Of a stretch of 48,335 nt of DNA, positions 41,924 through 48,335 are shown in pieces. The stretch spans positions 1 through 48,335 of the forward strand of contig SHYH01000005.1 in the NCBI GenBank assembly GCA_009692865.1. The letters run 5' to 3'. The notes below the pieces were generated by a model. It did no database searches. It was given only the letters and a program-made list of their open reading frames with translations, and had not been told where the DNA came from. Position numbers and translations under genes: made by a program. The stretch comes from Dehalococcoidia bacterium. GTDB taxonomy: Bacteria > Chloroflexota > Dehalococcoidia > Lucifugimonadales > GCA-2717565. The number at the start of each line of letters is the position of its first letter. The stretch's first letter is position 1.

Positions 41924-41979
41924 CGAAGACGGCGTTTTCCTGGCAGTCCATTCAATAAGAGGAGGCACCTTCCACCACT

Positions 41980-42948
41980 GTGTACACCACCGCTGTAGGC
42001 CACTACCCCAAGATAGGCGGCAAGGCCCCCAACCTGCGCACCGCCCTGAACCGCCTCGACCTGGAGCGCATCACCCAGGAGGAGGTCCACCGCATCGAGG
42101 ACGAGAACACCGTGGAGGTGCTGGAGGCTCAGGCCCGCGCCGGCCTGGACGTGGTGACCGACGGGCAGGTCCGGTGGGAGGACGGCCAGACCCACTTCGC
42201 CCGCCGCCTGAAGGGCTTCTCCATCGGCGGCCTCACCCGCTACTTCAACACCAACACCTACTACCGCCAGCCCGTGGCGGAGGGCCCCGTGGCCTGGGAG
42301 GGGCCCATCGCCCTGCAGGACTACCAGTTCGCCGTGGCCCACAGCTCCAAGCCCGTCAAGGCCGTCATCACGGGGCCCTACACCCTGGCCCGCCTCTGCG
42401 TCAACCAGGCCTATCCTGATCTGAACTCCCTGGCGCTGGCCCTGGCCGAGGCCCTCAACCAGGAGGCCTTGGCTCTGCAGAAGGCCGGCGCTCCCCTCAT
42501 CCAGTTCGACGAGCCCGCCATTTTGAAGTACAAAGAGGATTTCCCTGTCTTCCTGGAGGCGGCACGCAGGGTGACTCGTGGCCTCACGGTCAAGACCGCC
42601 GTCTCCACCTGGTTCTACGACATCTCGGGCCTCTACCCCCAGTTCCTCCAGGCCCCCTTCCAGGTCATCGGCCTGGACTTCGTCTCCAGCAGGGCCAACC
42701 TCGAGCTCCTGAAGAAGTTCCCGTCGGACAAGGAGCTGGGCTTCGGCGTCCTGGACGGGCGCAACACCTACGTGGAGCCCGTGGAGCAGATTGTGGAGGC
42801 CCTGCGCCGGATCAAGCGCGTCGTCCCCCTGGACCGGATTCACCTGAGCCCCAGCTGCGGGCTGGAGTATTTGCCCAGGGAGAGGGCCTATCAGAAACTG
42901 GTGCGGTTGGTTGAAGGGGCCCGCAAGGCCCAGGAGGTGTTGGCATGA
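41980..42948 (+). CDS. MetE-like protein 1 (resembles the N-terminal/non-zinc half)
   Basis: 322 residues with the cobalamin-independent methionine synthase barrel: TTAVGHYPKIGGKAPNLR at the start, LDVVTDGQVRWEDGQTHFAR, VITGPYTLARLC, IQFDEPAIL, and SPSCGLEYLPR at the end. At the H-x-C zinc site the sequence is KTAVSTWFYDIS, lacking both ligands, so it does not look like a self-sufficient methyltransferase. It resembles the N-terminal half of split MetE enzymes. GTG start at 41980, with GGAGG 14 bases upstream. It overlaps the second gene by 4 bp. Confidence 0.85.
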   Translation: MYTTAVGHYPKIGGKAPNLRTALNRLDLERITQEEVHRIEDENTVEVLEAQARAGLDVVTDGQVRWEDGQTHFARRLKGFSIGGLTRYFNTNTYYRQPVAEGPVAWEGPIALQDYQFAVAHSSKPVKAVITGPYTLARLCVNQAYPDLNSLALALAEALNQEALALQKAGAPLIQFDEPAILKYKEDFPVFLEAARRVTRGLTVKTAVSTWFYDISGLYPQFLQAPFQVIGLDFVSSRANLELLKKFPSDKELGFGVLDGRNTYVEPVEQIVEALRRIKRVVPLDRIHLSPSCGLEYLPRERAYQKLVRLVEGARKAQEVLA

Positions 42949-43940
42949 CCAAGGGATTGTTTACCACCAGCGTAGGCAGCTTTCCCAAGCCGGACTACCT
43001 GGTGAAGGCACGGAACAAGGCGGCCCGAGGGGAGATAGCCCCTCAGGAGCTGCAGGAGCTGGAGCGGAAGGCCACGGAGCAGTGGATCCGGGTTCAGGAG
43101 GAGCTGGGCATAGACATCCTGGTGGACGGCGAGATGTACCGTGGCGACATGGTGGCCTACTTCGCCGAGCATTGGGAAGGGTTTGGCGAAAGCGGCCTGG
43201 TGCGCGCCTACGGCAACCGCTACTACCACAAGCCCGTGGTTACCGGCCCCGTGAGGCGGTCCAGGCCTACCACCGTGGAGTGGTGGAGGTACGCCCAGAG
43301 CCTGACCAGCAGGCCCGTCAAGGGGATGCTCACGGGACCCTACACCATCTGTGACTGGTCCTTTGACGAGCACTACGGGGACCGGGAGACCTTCGTCATG
43401 GCCTTGGCTAAGGCCGTCCACGACGAGGCCAAAGACCTGGAAGCAGCGGGCTGCCAGTACATCCAGATTGACGAGCCTGCCATCTGCACCCGTGCCGAGG
43501 AGGTGGAGATGGCCTCCCGAGCCCTGGGCATCGTCACCAAGGGCCTCAAAGCCTACACCGTCACCCACACCGCCGAGTACACCCAGACCTATGGTGAGAT
43601 GGCCTCGGTCTTTGACCAGGTAGTGCACCTGCCCGTGGACAACCTGGACCTGGAGATGGCCAACAGCAACTACTTTATCCTGGAGCTCTTTCGCCAGCGA
43701 GGACTCCCAGGGGACAAGGCCATCTCCGCCGGCGTCCTGGACGTTCACACTCACCGCATTGAGTCCGTTGACCGGGTCAAGGCAGGCATTCGGCAGCTCC
43801 TTGAGGTGATCCCTGCTGAGCGGCTGTGGATCAAGCCCGATTGTGGCCTCAAGACGCGGCTGGAGGAGGAGGCCATCGCCAAGCTTAAGGTGATGGTTCA
43901 GGCGGTGCGAGAGGTCAAAGAGGAGATGGGGATCGAGTAG
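42945..43940 (+). CDS. MetE-like protein 2 (resembles the catalytic half, altered zinc site)
   Basis: 331 residues of the same family: FTTSVGSFPKPDYLVKARNK, ILVDGEMYRGDMVAYFAEHW, GMLTGPYTICDWSF, IQIDEPAIC and KPDCGLKTR (Cys300). The usual zinc motif H-x-C appears as HTA (208-210), so one Cys ligand is missing. A different methyl donor or acceptor, or a different metal set, is possible. It is translationally coupled to the preceding paralogue and followed by a strong terminator, making a clear two-gene operon. Confidence 0.85.
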   Translation: MTKGLFTTSVGSFPKPDYLVKARNKAARGEIAPQELQELERKATEQWIRVQEELGIDILVDGEMYRGDMVAYFAEHWEGFGESGLVRAYGNRYYHKPVVTGPVRRSRPTTVEWWRYAQSLTSRPVKGMLTGPYTICDWSFDEHYGDRETFVMALAKAVHDEAKDLEAAGCQYIQIDEPAICTRAEEVEMASRALGIVTKGLKAYTVTHTAEYTQTYGEMASVFDQVVHLPVDNLDLEMANSNYFILELFRQRGLPGDKAISAGVLDVHTHRIESVDRVKAGIRQLLEVIPAERLWIKPDCGLKTRLEEEAIAKLKVMVQAVREVKEEMGIE

Positions 43941-43968
43941 AGGTCGCTCTCAAGGGGTTGGCAGCTTA

Positions 43969-44005
43969 GGCGGAGCAGGCGCCGTGGCGCCTGCTCCGCC
44001 TTTTC
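43969..44005 (+). terminator. Rho-independent terminator of the MetE-like operon
   Basis: A perfect 14-bp stem GGCGGAGCAGGCGC-CGTG-GCGCCTGCTCCGCC is followed by TTTTCTTT, 28 bases after the stop codon. Confidence 0.92.
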
Positions 44006-44043
44006 TTTGCCTCCGCATGATATTCAACATCTAGGCTCTTTCT

Positions 44044-44219
44044 AGGGTAAGGCCCAAAAACAGCCACTTGGGACGATCAAGGGGTAAAAGTTCATTGGGA
44101 AGGTCTTATGGGGAACCCTTTCTTGCAAGAAAGGGTTCCCCATACCTCTCCGAAAGAACCTGCAACACCCAACGCTTTGTCAACCTGCTCCAACACTAAA
44201 CTGGTGGCTCGAACAGGAT
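44044..44219 (+). repeat. Dispersed repeat family A, copy 3
   Basis: A full-length copy: GGGTAAGGCCCAAAAACAGC at the left, the perfect 32-bp palindrome at 44110-44141 with arms GGGGAACCCTTTCTTG and CAAGAAAGGGTTCCCC, then CTCTCCGAAAGAACCTGCAA and the tail GGTGGCTCGAACAGGATT. It follows the MetE-like operon terminator. Confidence 0.87.
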
Positions 44220-44262
44220 TCCACGCTTTTCCTAATAGCCTCTCATAAGCCCCATATAAGCC

Positions 44263-44292
44263 TTCACACAAGGCCTGAATAGCCTGTACAAT
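44263..44292 (+). promoter_or_regulatory. Promoter candidate for the 44324 gene
   Basis: TTCACA (44263-44268), 18-bp spacer, TACAAT (44287-44292), with start expected near 44299, about 25 bases before the ATG. Confidence 0.45.
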
Positions 44293-44323
44293 AGACTCCT
44301 GAGCTTGAGGGAGCGGAGCGATC

Positions 44324-45034
44324 ATGGCTACACAAAGAGTTCCAAAGCCAAGGAGCCCGAACTACCCTGCCCTGAACCTGGCGGCAGCGATAGGGGCGGT
44401 CAAATCGCTGTATCCGAAGGTGGGGCGAGGTGAGTTCACTTCTGCTGATGCCGCTAGAGCGTGGGGCTACAAAAGCGCGAGCGGGCCGCTGCGAAGCAAG
44501 GTAGCCGCCCTGAAGCAGTACGGGCTCATAGAGCAGAGAAGGGGCGGTAACGCCAAGCTTTCCACCAGGGCGCTCACCCTGGCCCTTCGTGCGCCCGCAT
44601 CTATGGAGTACACAGCTGCCCTTGGGCAGGCAGCCCTGGAGCCACCTCTCTTTCGCGAACTGTACGAGTCCGGGAAACACACCACCGCCGCTGATGCTCT
44701 TCGACAACACCTCATCGTGGAAAGGGCCTTCACAAGCAGAGGCGCTGCCCAGGTCATAGAGGTGGCACGGGCGAGTCTAGGGCTCGCGGACCTCGATGCG
44801 AGCACATCAGGTCGGCAAGAGGGCAAAATAGAGGCTAAAGAGGAGAAGCCAGAGAATCAGCCTCCGCCACCGCCTAAGGTTCACATGGACACTCTCCAGA
44901 TTCCCCTGCCCGGCACGGCCTGGGCGACCTTGACTGGTCCTTTTCCTCTTACTGAGGCGGCTTGGAAGCAGATGATAGTCACCCTCGACGCTATGGCGCC
45001 TGCCCTGGTTCTGCGTCCACAAGCCGAGGCTTAG
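44324..45034 (+). CDS. Hypothetical protein with predicted winged-helix N-terminus, 236 aa
   Basis: Family not recognised. Residues 15-90 (YPALNLAAAIGAVKSLYPKV, then FTSADAARAWGYKSASGPLR, SKVAALKQYGLIEQRRGGNA) read like a winged helix that could bind DNA. A second helical region (about 95-150) leads to a charged Pro-rich linker (EKPENQPPPPPK). A short C-terminal domain, LPGTAWATLTGPFPLTEAAW plus KQMIVTLDAMAP, ends the protein. Its stop TAG is the first triplet of repeat B4. Codon use is slightly less GC-rich. A solitary regulator or a mobile-element-associated protein are both possible. Confidence 0.7.
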   Translation: MATQRVPKPRSPNYPALNLAAAIGAVKSLYPKVGRGEFTSADAARAWGYKSASGPLRSKVAALKQYGLIEQRRGGNAKLSTRALTLALRAPASMEYTAALGQAALEPPLFRELYESGKHTTAADALRQHLIVERAFTSRGAAQVIEVARASLGLADLDASTSGRQEGKIEAKEEKPENQPPPPPKVHMDTLQIPLPGTAWATLTGPFPLTEAAWKQMIVTLDAMAPALVLRPQAEA

Positions 45035-45155
45035 CAGGGTGCTGAAAAACCCTTTCGACCCCCAATATCCCGATGCTGCATCGGGATCCCTCTGCCCCCT
45101 TCCCTTCAATAAGCTCAGGGCAGGCTCTGGCCAGGAATGGGGTGGAAGTTGTATC
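45032..45155 (+). repeat. MITE-like repeat family B, copy 4 (one end lost)
   Basis: It begins TAGCAGGGTGCTGAAAAACC at the stop codon of the 44324 gene and keeps CCCTTTCGACC, a diverged CTGGCCAGGAATGGGGTGG and TTGTATCTGA. The far inverted repeat is missing. It contains an inserted hairpin TCCCGATGCTGCATCGGGA (45068-45087). Confidence 0.8.
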
Positions 45156-45170
45156 TGACTGAACGTGGGT

Positions 45171-45231
45171 GCAGGCCGTAGGCACTCGACGTGTGCCGTA
45201 TTCGGCATCACGAATTGGTGGGACACCCTGC
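45171..45231 (+). repeat. Dispersed repeat family C, copy 2
   Basis: GCAGGCCGTAGGCACTCGAC followed by GTGTGCCGTATTCGGCATCA and CGAATTGGTGGGACACCCTG. It lies directly after repeat B4, between convergent genes. Confidence 0.8.
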
Positions 45232-45241
45232 TTCAAATACA

Positions 45242-45280
45242 GAGGGCGTCCCGATGCTATCGGGACGCCCTCTTCTTCTT
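45242..45280 (+). terminator. Strong hairpin between convergent genes
   Basis: A perfect 14-bp stem GAGGGCGTCCCGAT-gct-ATCGGGACGCCCTC is followed by TTCTTCTTCG. It is well placed to end plus-strand transcription coming through repeats B4 and C2 before the convergent MarR gene (stop at 45300). Confidence 0.7.
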
Positions 45281-45299
45281 CGCCTCGATAGGACTTTGT

Positions 45300-45809
45300 C
45301 TATCTGGTGCGCTCTGGTGGGCTCTCCTGGGGCACCCGCTGAGAGGCGTTGACGATCACCTCCATAGCCCGGGCCACCAGGTTCAACTCATCAATGGTCA
45401 GGGGTCGCAGCCTCCCCTCCCACTGGAGGTGCCGATTCTCCAGCAACTTCACGGCCAACTCCTTTCCCGAAAAGGTAAGACCGCAAATGACCGTGCGCCG
45501 GTCCTCCGGGTCGGTGTGGCGCTCTACCAGCTTTCGCTCCACCAGGCGGTCCACCAGCCCCGTGGCAGCCGAAAAGGTGCTCCCCAAAGAGCCCGCCAGG
45601 GCGCTCATACGCAGGCGCTCTTCTGCCAGGAGCAGCAAGAGGACCCGAACCTGGGGCATGGTCAAAGCTATCTGAAGCCACTCCTCGGAGATACGGTAAC
45701 CGGTGCTCCGAAGCACCTGGTCCATGGCTTCCACCACACGTCGGGTCAGCTCTTCGCGGGTCTCCCCCTGTAGCACAAACAACTCCTTCGGGACAGGTGA
45801 AATATTCAC
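45300..45809 (-). CDS. MarR-family transcriptional regulator
   Basis: 169 residues. The winged helix-turn-helix spans about 50-120: MPQVRVLLLLLAEERLRMSA, LAGSLGSTFSAATGLVDRLV, then ERKLVERHTDPEDRRTVICG with the wing. Helices at both ends would form the dimer. The start is GTG at 45809, 28 bp after the queG pseudogene. The ligand and targets cannot be told. The intact MarR gene may depend on the promoter of the broken queG or on its own. Confidence 0.92.
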   Translation of the reverse strand: MNISPVPKELFVLQGETREELTRRVVEAMDQVLRSTGYRISEEWLQIALTMPQVRVLLLLLAEERLRMSALAGSLGSTFSAATGLVDRLVERKLVERHTDPEDRRTVICGLTFSGKELAVKLLENRHLQWEGRLRPLTIDELNLVARAMEVIVNASQRVPQESPPERTR

Positions 45810-45837
45810 CCCACTTTAATACTTTGAGTCTTTTGCC

Positions 45838-46983
45838 CTAGCCTGTCAAGTACCTCGGAGGCAGTTCTTCCAGCGCTTGCGCTATCTCCTCCCGCACCCA
45901 TGGGTCCTTCTCGTGGGCTAACGACTTCCCTCAGGGCCTCGCCTGCCTGAGGGCCTGCCAGCCGTCCCAGGGCCCAGGCGGCGTGCCCCCGAACCAGGCT
46001 CACCCCCTGGCAGAGAGCTTTGGCCAAGGCTGGGACCGCCACCGGATCCCCCAGGTTGCCCAGGGCCACGCAGGCGTTGCGCTGCAATCCCTCCCGTTTG
46101 GCTCGCATGATGGCCGTTCCCCGAAACCGCTTCTGGAACTCCTCCTCCGTCAGGTCCAGCAAGGGAAGGAGATCCAATGCAGGTCCCGCCCTTCTCTCGC
46201 GCAGCTCGGGGATTTGGGCTGGCTGCGCCTTCCGGTTGACGGGGCAGACGTCCTAGCACAGGTCACACCCGAAAACCAGGTTCCCGATGAGGTGTCGGAA
46301 CTCCCGGGGGATGGGCCCCCGGGACTCGATGGTGAAATAGGAGATGCACTTGCTATTGTACACCACGTAGGGGGCCACGATGGCGCCCGTGGGACACGCG
46401 TCTATGCACCGGCGACACTGGCCGCAGGTCTTCTTAAGCGGTGCGTCGGGTTCCAGCTCCAGGTCCCAGAGGACTTGGCCCAAGACCACCCATGAGCCTT
46501 GACTCGGTGTGAGGATGTTGATGTTCTTGCCAAACCAACCTATGCCCGCCCTCTGGGCCACGGCGCGGTCCAGCATCGGCCCGTCGTCCACAAAGACGCG
46601 AGCCCGTATGGGCCTTTGGAGATTCTCCTCAAGAGTGCGCGCCAGGGCTTTGAGGCGCTTCTTGAGGGACCGGTGGTAATCCCTGCCCCACGCGTAGCAG
46701 GCTACTGTACCGCGCAAGCCTTCGGTAGGTGGATCGGAAGGACCATCGTGGTAGCTAGCGCCCTCGGCGAGCAGGGAGCGGGCGCCAGGCAGCAGTTGCT
46801 CCGGCGTGTGCCTTGACGCACCCGTTGCTCGGTGAACCAGGGCAGTCCGTCCATGCGCCCCTCACGGATCCGCTCGACCGCGGCCTCCTCGTCGGAGGGG
46901 AAGGGGTCGGCGGAGGTGATCCCCACCAAGTCGAACCCCAGTTCACGGGCCCTTTGCTTGACAAGCTGTTCAACAGCTCCCAC
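45838..46983 (-). pseudogene. queG: Epoxyqueuosine reductase, disrupted by three lesions
   Basis: QueG reduces epoxyqueuosine to queuosine in tRNA. All parts are readable: the N-terminal LVKQRARELGFDLVGITSAD, the DUF1730 region with RAVAQRAGIGWFGKN, the ferredoxin motif CGQCRRCIDACPTGA, GCDLC...DVCP, and C-terminal HEAT repeats. Three lesions break it: a -1 frameshift near 46799-46812 (between QRVRQGTR and PEQLLPGARS), a TAG at 46255-46253 replacing the Gln codon in CDLCQDVCP, and a +1 base near 45920 before AHEKDPWVREE. The original stop was at 45840-45838. The GTG start has AGAGAGG upstream. Confidence 0.9.
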
Positions 46984-47003
46984 GGTGGCCTCTCTTTGCG
47001 AGT

Positions 47004-47402
47004 TTACAGCGGCTGCCGACCCGAAAAGCCTGCGTCCGTCTCATGCCAGTGGCGAATCTCGTCCTCGCCCAACACCCAGCAGAGGTGCACCTCTCGTCCG
47101 TCCCGCAGGGTTGGGAAGTCCACCAGTCCTCGGGCCGGGTCTCGGACGATAATCCCCCTGGCGAGGACGGGTTGGAGCTGATCCGCGACCCCTTTCTCCA
47201 AGGCCAGGCTTGGGTCTAGGTTGGCATGGATGGCCGGGCTCAGGTCCTGGCTGCCATTATGGTGAACCTTCCCCAGTAACCCCCTCCTTTCCTGGCCGGC
47301 CTGTTGTATCTGCTCCTGGAGATCCCGGATTCGGGAGAGGACCGTGCGGAGCCAGGGTAGGAGGCTGGTGGCCTCATCGAGGGTGAAATGCCGCTCTGCC
47401 AT
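47004..47402 (-). CDS. DUF2203 family protein
   Basis: 132 residues. HFTLDEATSLLPWLRTVLSR at the start, then GIIVRDPARGLVDFPTLRDG and REVHLCWVLGEDEIRHWHET are the DUF2203 pattern. The function is unknown. The helix near residues 20-40 (RIRDLQEQIQQAGQERRG) is a likely coiled coil. GGAGG lies seven bases before the ATG. It precedes the queG pseudogene by 20 bp in the same direction. Confidence 0.92.
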   Translation of the reverse strand: MAERHFTLDEATSLLPWLRTVLSRIRDLQEQIQQAGQERRGLLGKVHHNGSQDLSPAIHANLDPSLALEKGVADQLQPVLARGIIVRDPARGLVDFPTLRDGREVHLCWVLGEDEIRHWHETDAGFSGRQPL

Positions 47403-47531
47403 GATTGCCTCCGCACCGGGACCGTTATCGGTGGCTCGTCATCCATCATAGGCGGGGGAAGGCATCACTACAACGGCAGCAGCGCTCCCTGGTCGTATGA
47501 GCACACCGCATTGTTGGGGGCCCTACCTTGG

Positions 47532-47561
47532 TTGACACTAGGAGAAGGGCAGCCCTAGAAT
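47532..47561 (+). promoter_or_regulatory. Promoter of the bifunctional-nuclease gene
   Basis: TTGACA (47532-47537), 18-bp spacer, TAGAAT (47556-47561); start is expected near 47568, with a leader of about 28 bases. Confidence 0.65.
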
Positions 47562-47595
47562 AACCTCAGGGTCACGGAGAAGGAGGTCGGGAGCC

Positions 47596-48156
47596 ATGCC
47601 AGAGATGCTCATCGACAGCATTCGTGTCAGCCCCATAGACGCACAGCGATACCAGCGCGTAGTGATCCTCAAGCAGAAGAACACGAACAAGTACCTGCCG
47701 ATCTGGATCGGCCCCGCCGAGGCCGACGCCATCGCGGTGAAGCTCCAGGACGTGCAGGTCCCCCGACCCTTGACCCATGACCTGTTGGGCACGGTGATTC
47801 AGGCCCTGGGGGCAGTGCTGCGCCGGGTCATCATCTGGGACCTCAGCAATGACACCTTTTTCGCCAAGCTGGTGCTGGAGGTAGATGGCAAGAGCGTCGA
47901 GGTAGACTCCCGCCCCAGCGATGCCCTGGCCCTGGCGGTGCGCATCAAGGTGCCCATCTTCGCCGAGCAGTCGGTTCTCGACAAGGCGGGCATCCTCTTG
48001 GATGAGAAGGGGAAGCCGGTGGTCTCCGATCGTCAGGGAAGCGGCGAGGCGGTGAAGGTGACGGACGAGGAGCTCAACCGCTTGTCCGCCTTCTCCGAAT
48101 TCATACAGAACCTGGACATGGAGGACCTGGGCCCAGCCGAGAGCTCCAAGAAGTAG
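47596..48156 (+). CDS. Bifunctional nuclease family protein (BFN/DUF151)
   Basis: 186 residues. The N-terminal BFN domain has MLIDSIRVSPIDAQRYQRVV, LPIWIGPAEADAIAVKLQ, RPLTHDLLGTVI and the signature SRPSDALALAVRIKVPIFA. The C-terminal 45 residues are charged. Plant and thermophile members have shown RNase/DNase activity; most bacterial ones are uncharacterised. GAAGGAGG precedes the ATG. It stands alone with its own promoter and a possible terminator. Confidence 0.93.
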   Translation: MPEMLIDSIRVSPIDAQRYQRVVILKQKNTNKYLPIWIGPAEADAIAVKLQDVQVPRPLTHDLLGTVIQALGAVLRRVIIWDLSNDTFFAKLVLEVDGKSVEVDSRPSDALALAVRIKVPIFAEQSVLDKAGILLDEKGKPVVSDRQGSGEAVKVTDEELNRLSAFSEFIQNLDMEDLGPAESSKK

Positions 48157-48224
48157 CGCGGGAAGTACGTATTTTCGTAACAGAGAAGCATTTCTTGACA
48201 GGGAAGGGTGAAGGGCGAGGGGGG

Positions 48225-48265
48225 GGGAGAGGGACCGTAGCTGGCCGCCTCTCTCCCTTGTTTTT
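48225..48265 (+). terminator. Possible terminator after the BFN gene
   Basis: GGGAGAG and CTCTCCC flank a roughly 19-base loop with further pairing, followed by TTGTTTTT. It lies 70 bases past the stop codon. The rest of the window (to 48335) shows no gene. Confidence 0.45.
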
Positions 48266-48335
48266 CAATTACCCCTTCCCTTCTGGTGAAAGTTCCCTTA
48301 CAATACGTGCCGATACGTAGAGTAGGCGGAGCGGG

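Noticed and set aside
46253-46255. In-frame TAG in queG as a possible pyrrolysine or read-through codon
   Set aside because: Two frameshifts also break the gene, and the position is normally Gln (CAG), one base from TAG.

Overview
The window is a GC-rich (visually about 60-65% G+C) bacterial chromosome segment, densely packed with short operons. The gene content suggests Chloroflexota, probably a Dehalococcoidia or SAR202-type lineage: LL-diaminopimelate aminotransferase (DapL), an archaeal-type phosphoglycerate mutase (ApgM), PurS, DUF3105 and DUF2203 proteins, a split MetE-like gene pair, and a tmRNA whose deduced tag (GNQQVALAA) starts with Gly and ends in a hydrophobic LA motif. This placement is an inference; no 16S rRNA gene lies in the window.

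Layout. 1-9.4 kb: 3'-truncated molybdopterin-binding hydroxylase subunit, msrB, two small proteins and a decayed duplicate, tmRNA (ssrA), an AEC transporter, smpB, a carboxyl-terminal protease, hflX, a vapBC pair and an orphan exported protein. 9.4-18 kb: a minus-strand run of tsaC, a prenyl synthase homologue, pgk, apgM, tpiA, miaA, dapF and dapL. 18-27.7 kb: a plus-strand purine cluster (guaA, purD, purE, purB, purC, purS) interrupted by two toxin-antitoxin modules (HTH-PIN and mazEF). 27.7-32.8 kb: a minus-strand histidine operon (hisG, a phospholipase-C-like gene, hisD, hisC, hisB) with its own promoter. 32.9-39.8 kb: birA, usp, RNase P RNA, a zinc-ribbon protein, lipB, a DUF169 protein, galU and meaB. 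39.9-41.7 kb: an AT-richer GmrSD-like restriction gene that looks acquired. 42-48 kb: a MetE-like pair, a winged-helix-like protein, a MarR regulator, a broken queG, a DUF2203 protein and a bifunctional-nuclease protein.

Dispersed intergenic elements are the least expected part. Family B (four copies, about 150 bp) has MITE-like terminal inverted repeats beginning TAGCAGG. In three copies the outer TAG is exactly the stop codon of the adjacent gene (ctpA, pgk and the 44.3 kb gene). Family A (three copies, 145-178 bp) is built around a 32-bp palindrome. Family C (three copies) is about 60 bp, and there are further hairpin and inverted elements.

The three toxin-antitoxin modules each have a palindromic operator laid over a recognisable sigma70-type promoter. 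Other points of interest are a DapF lacking its first catalytic Cys, a prenyl synthase with a degraded first Asp motif, and a queG pseudogene with three separate lesions.
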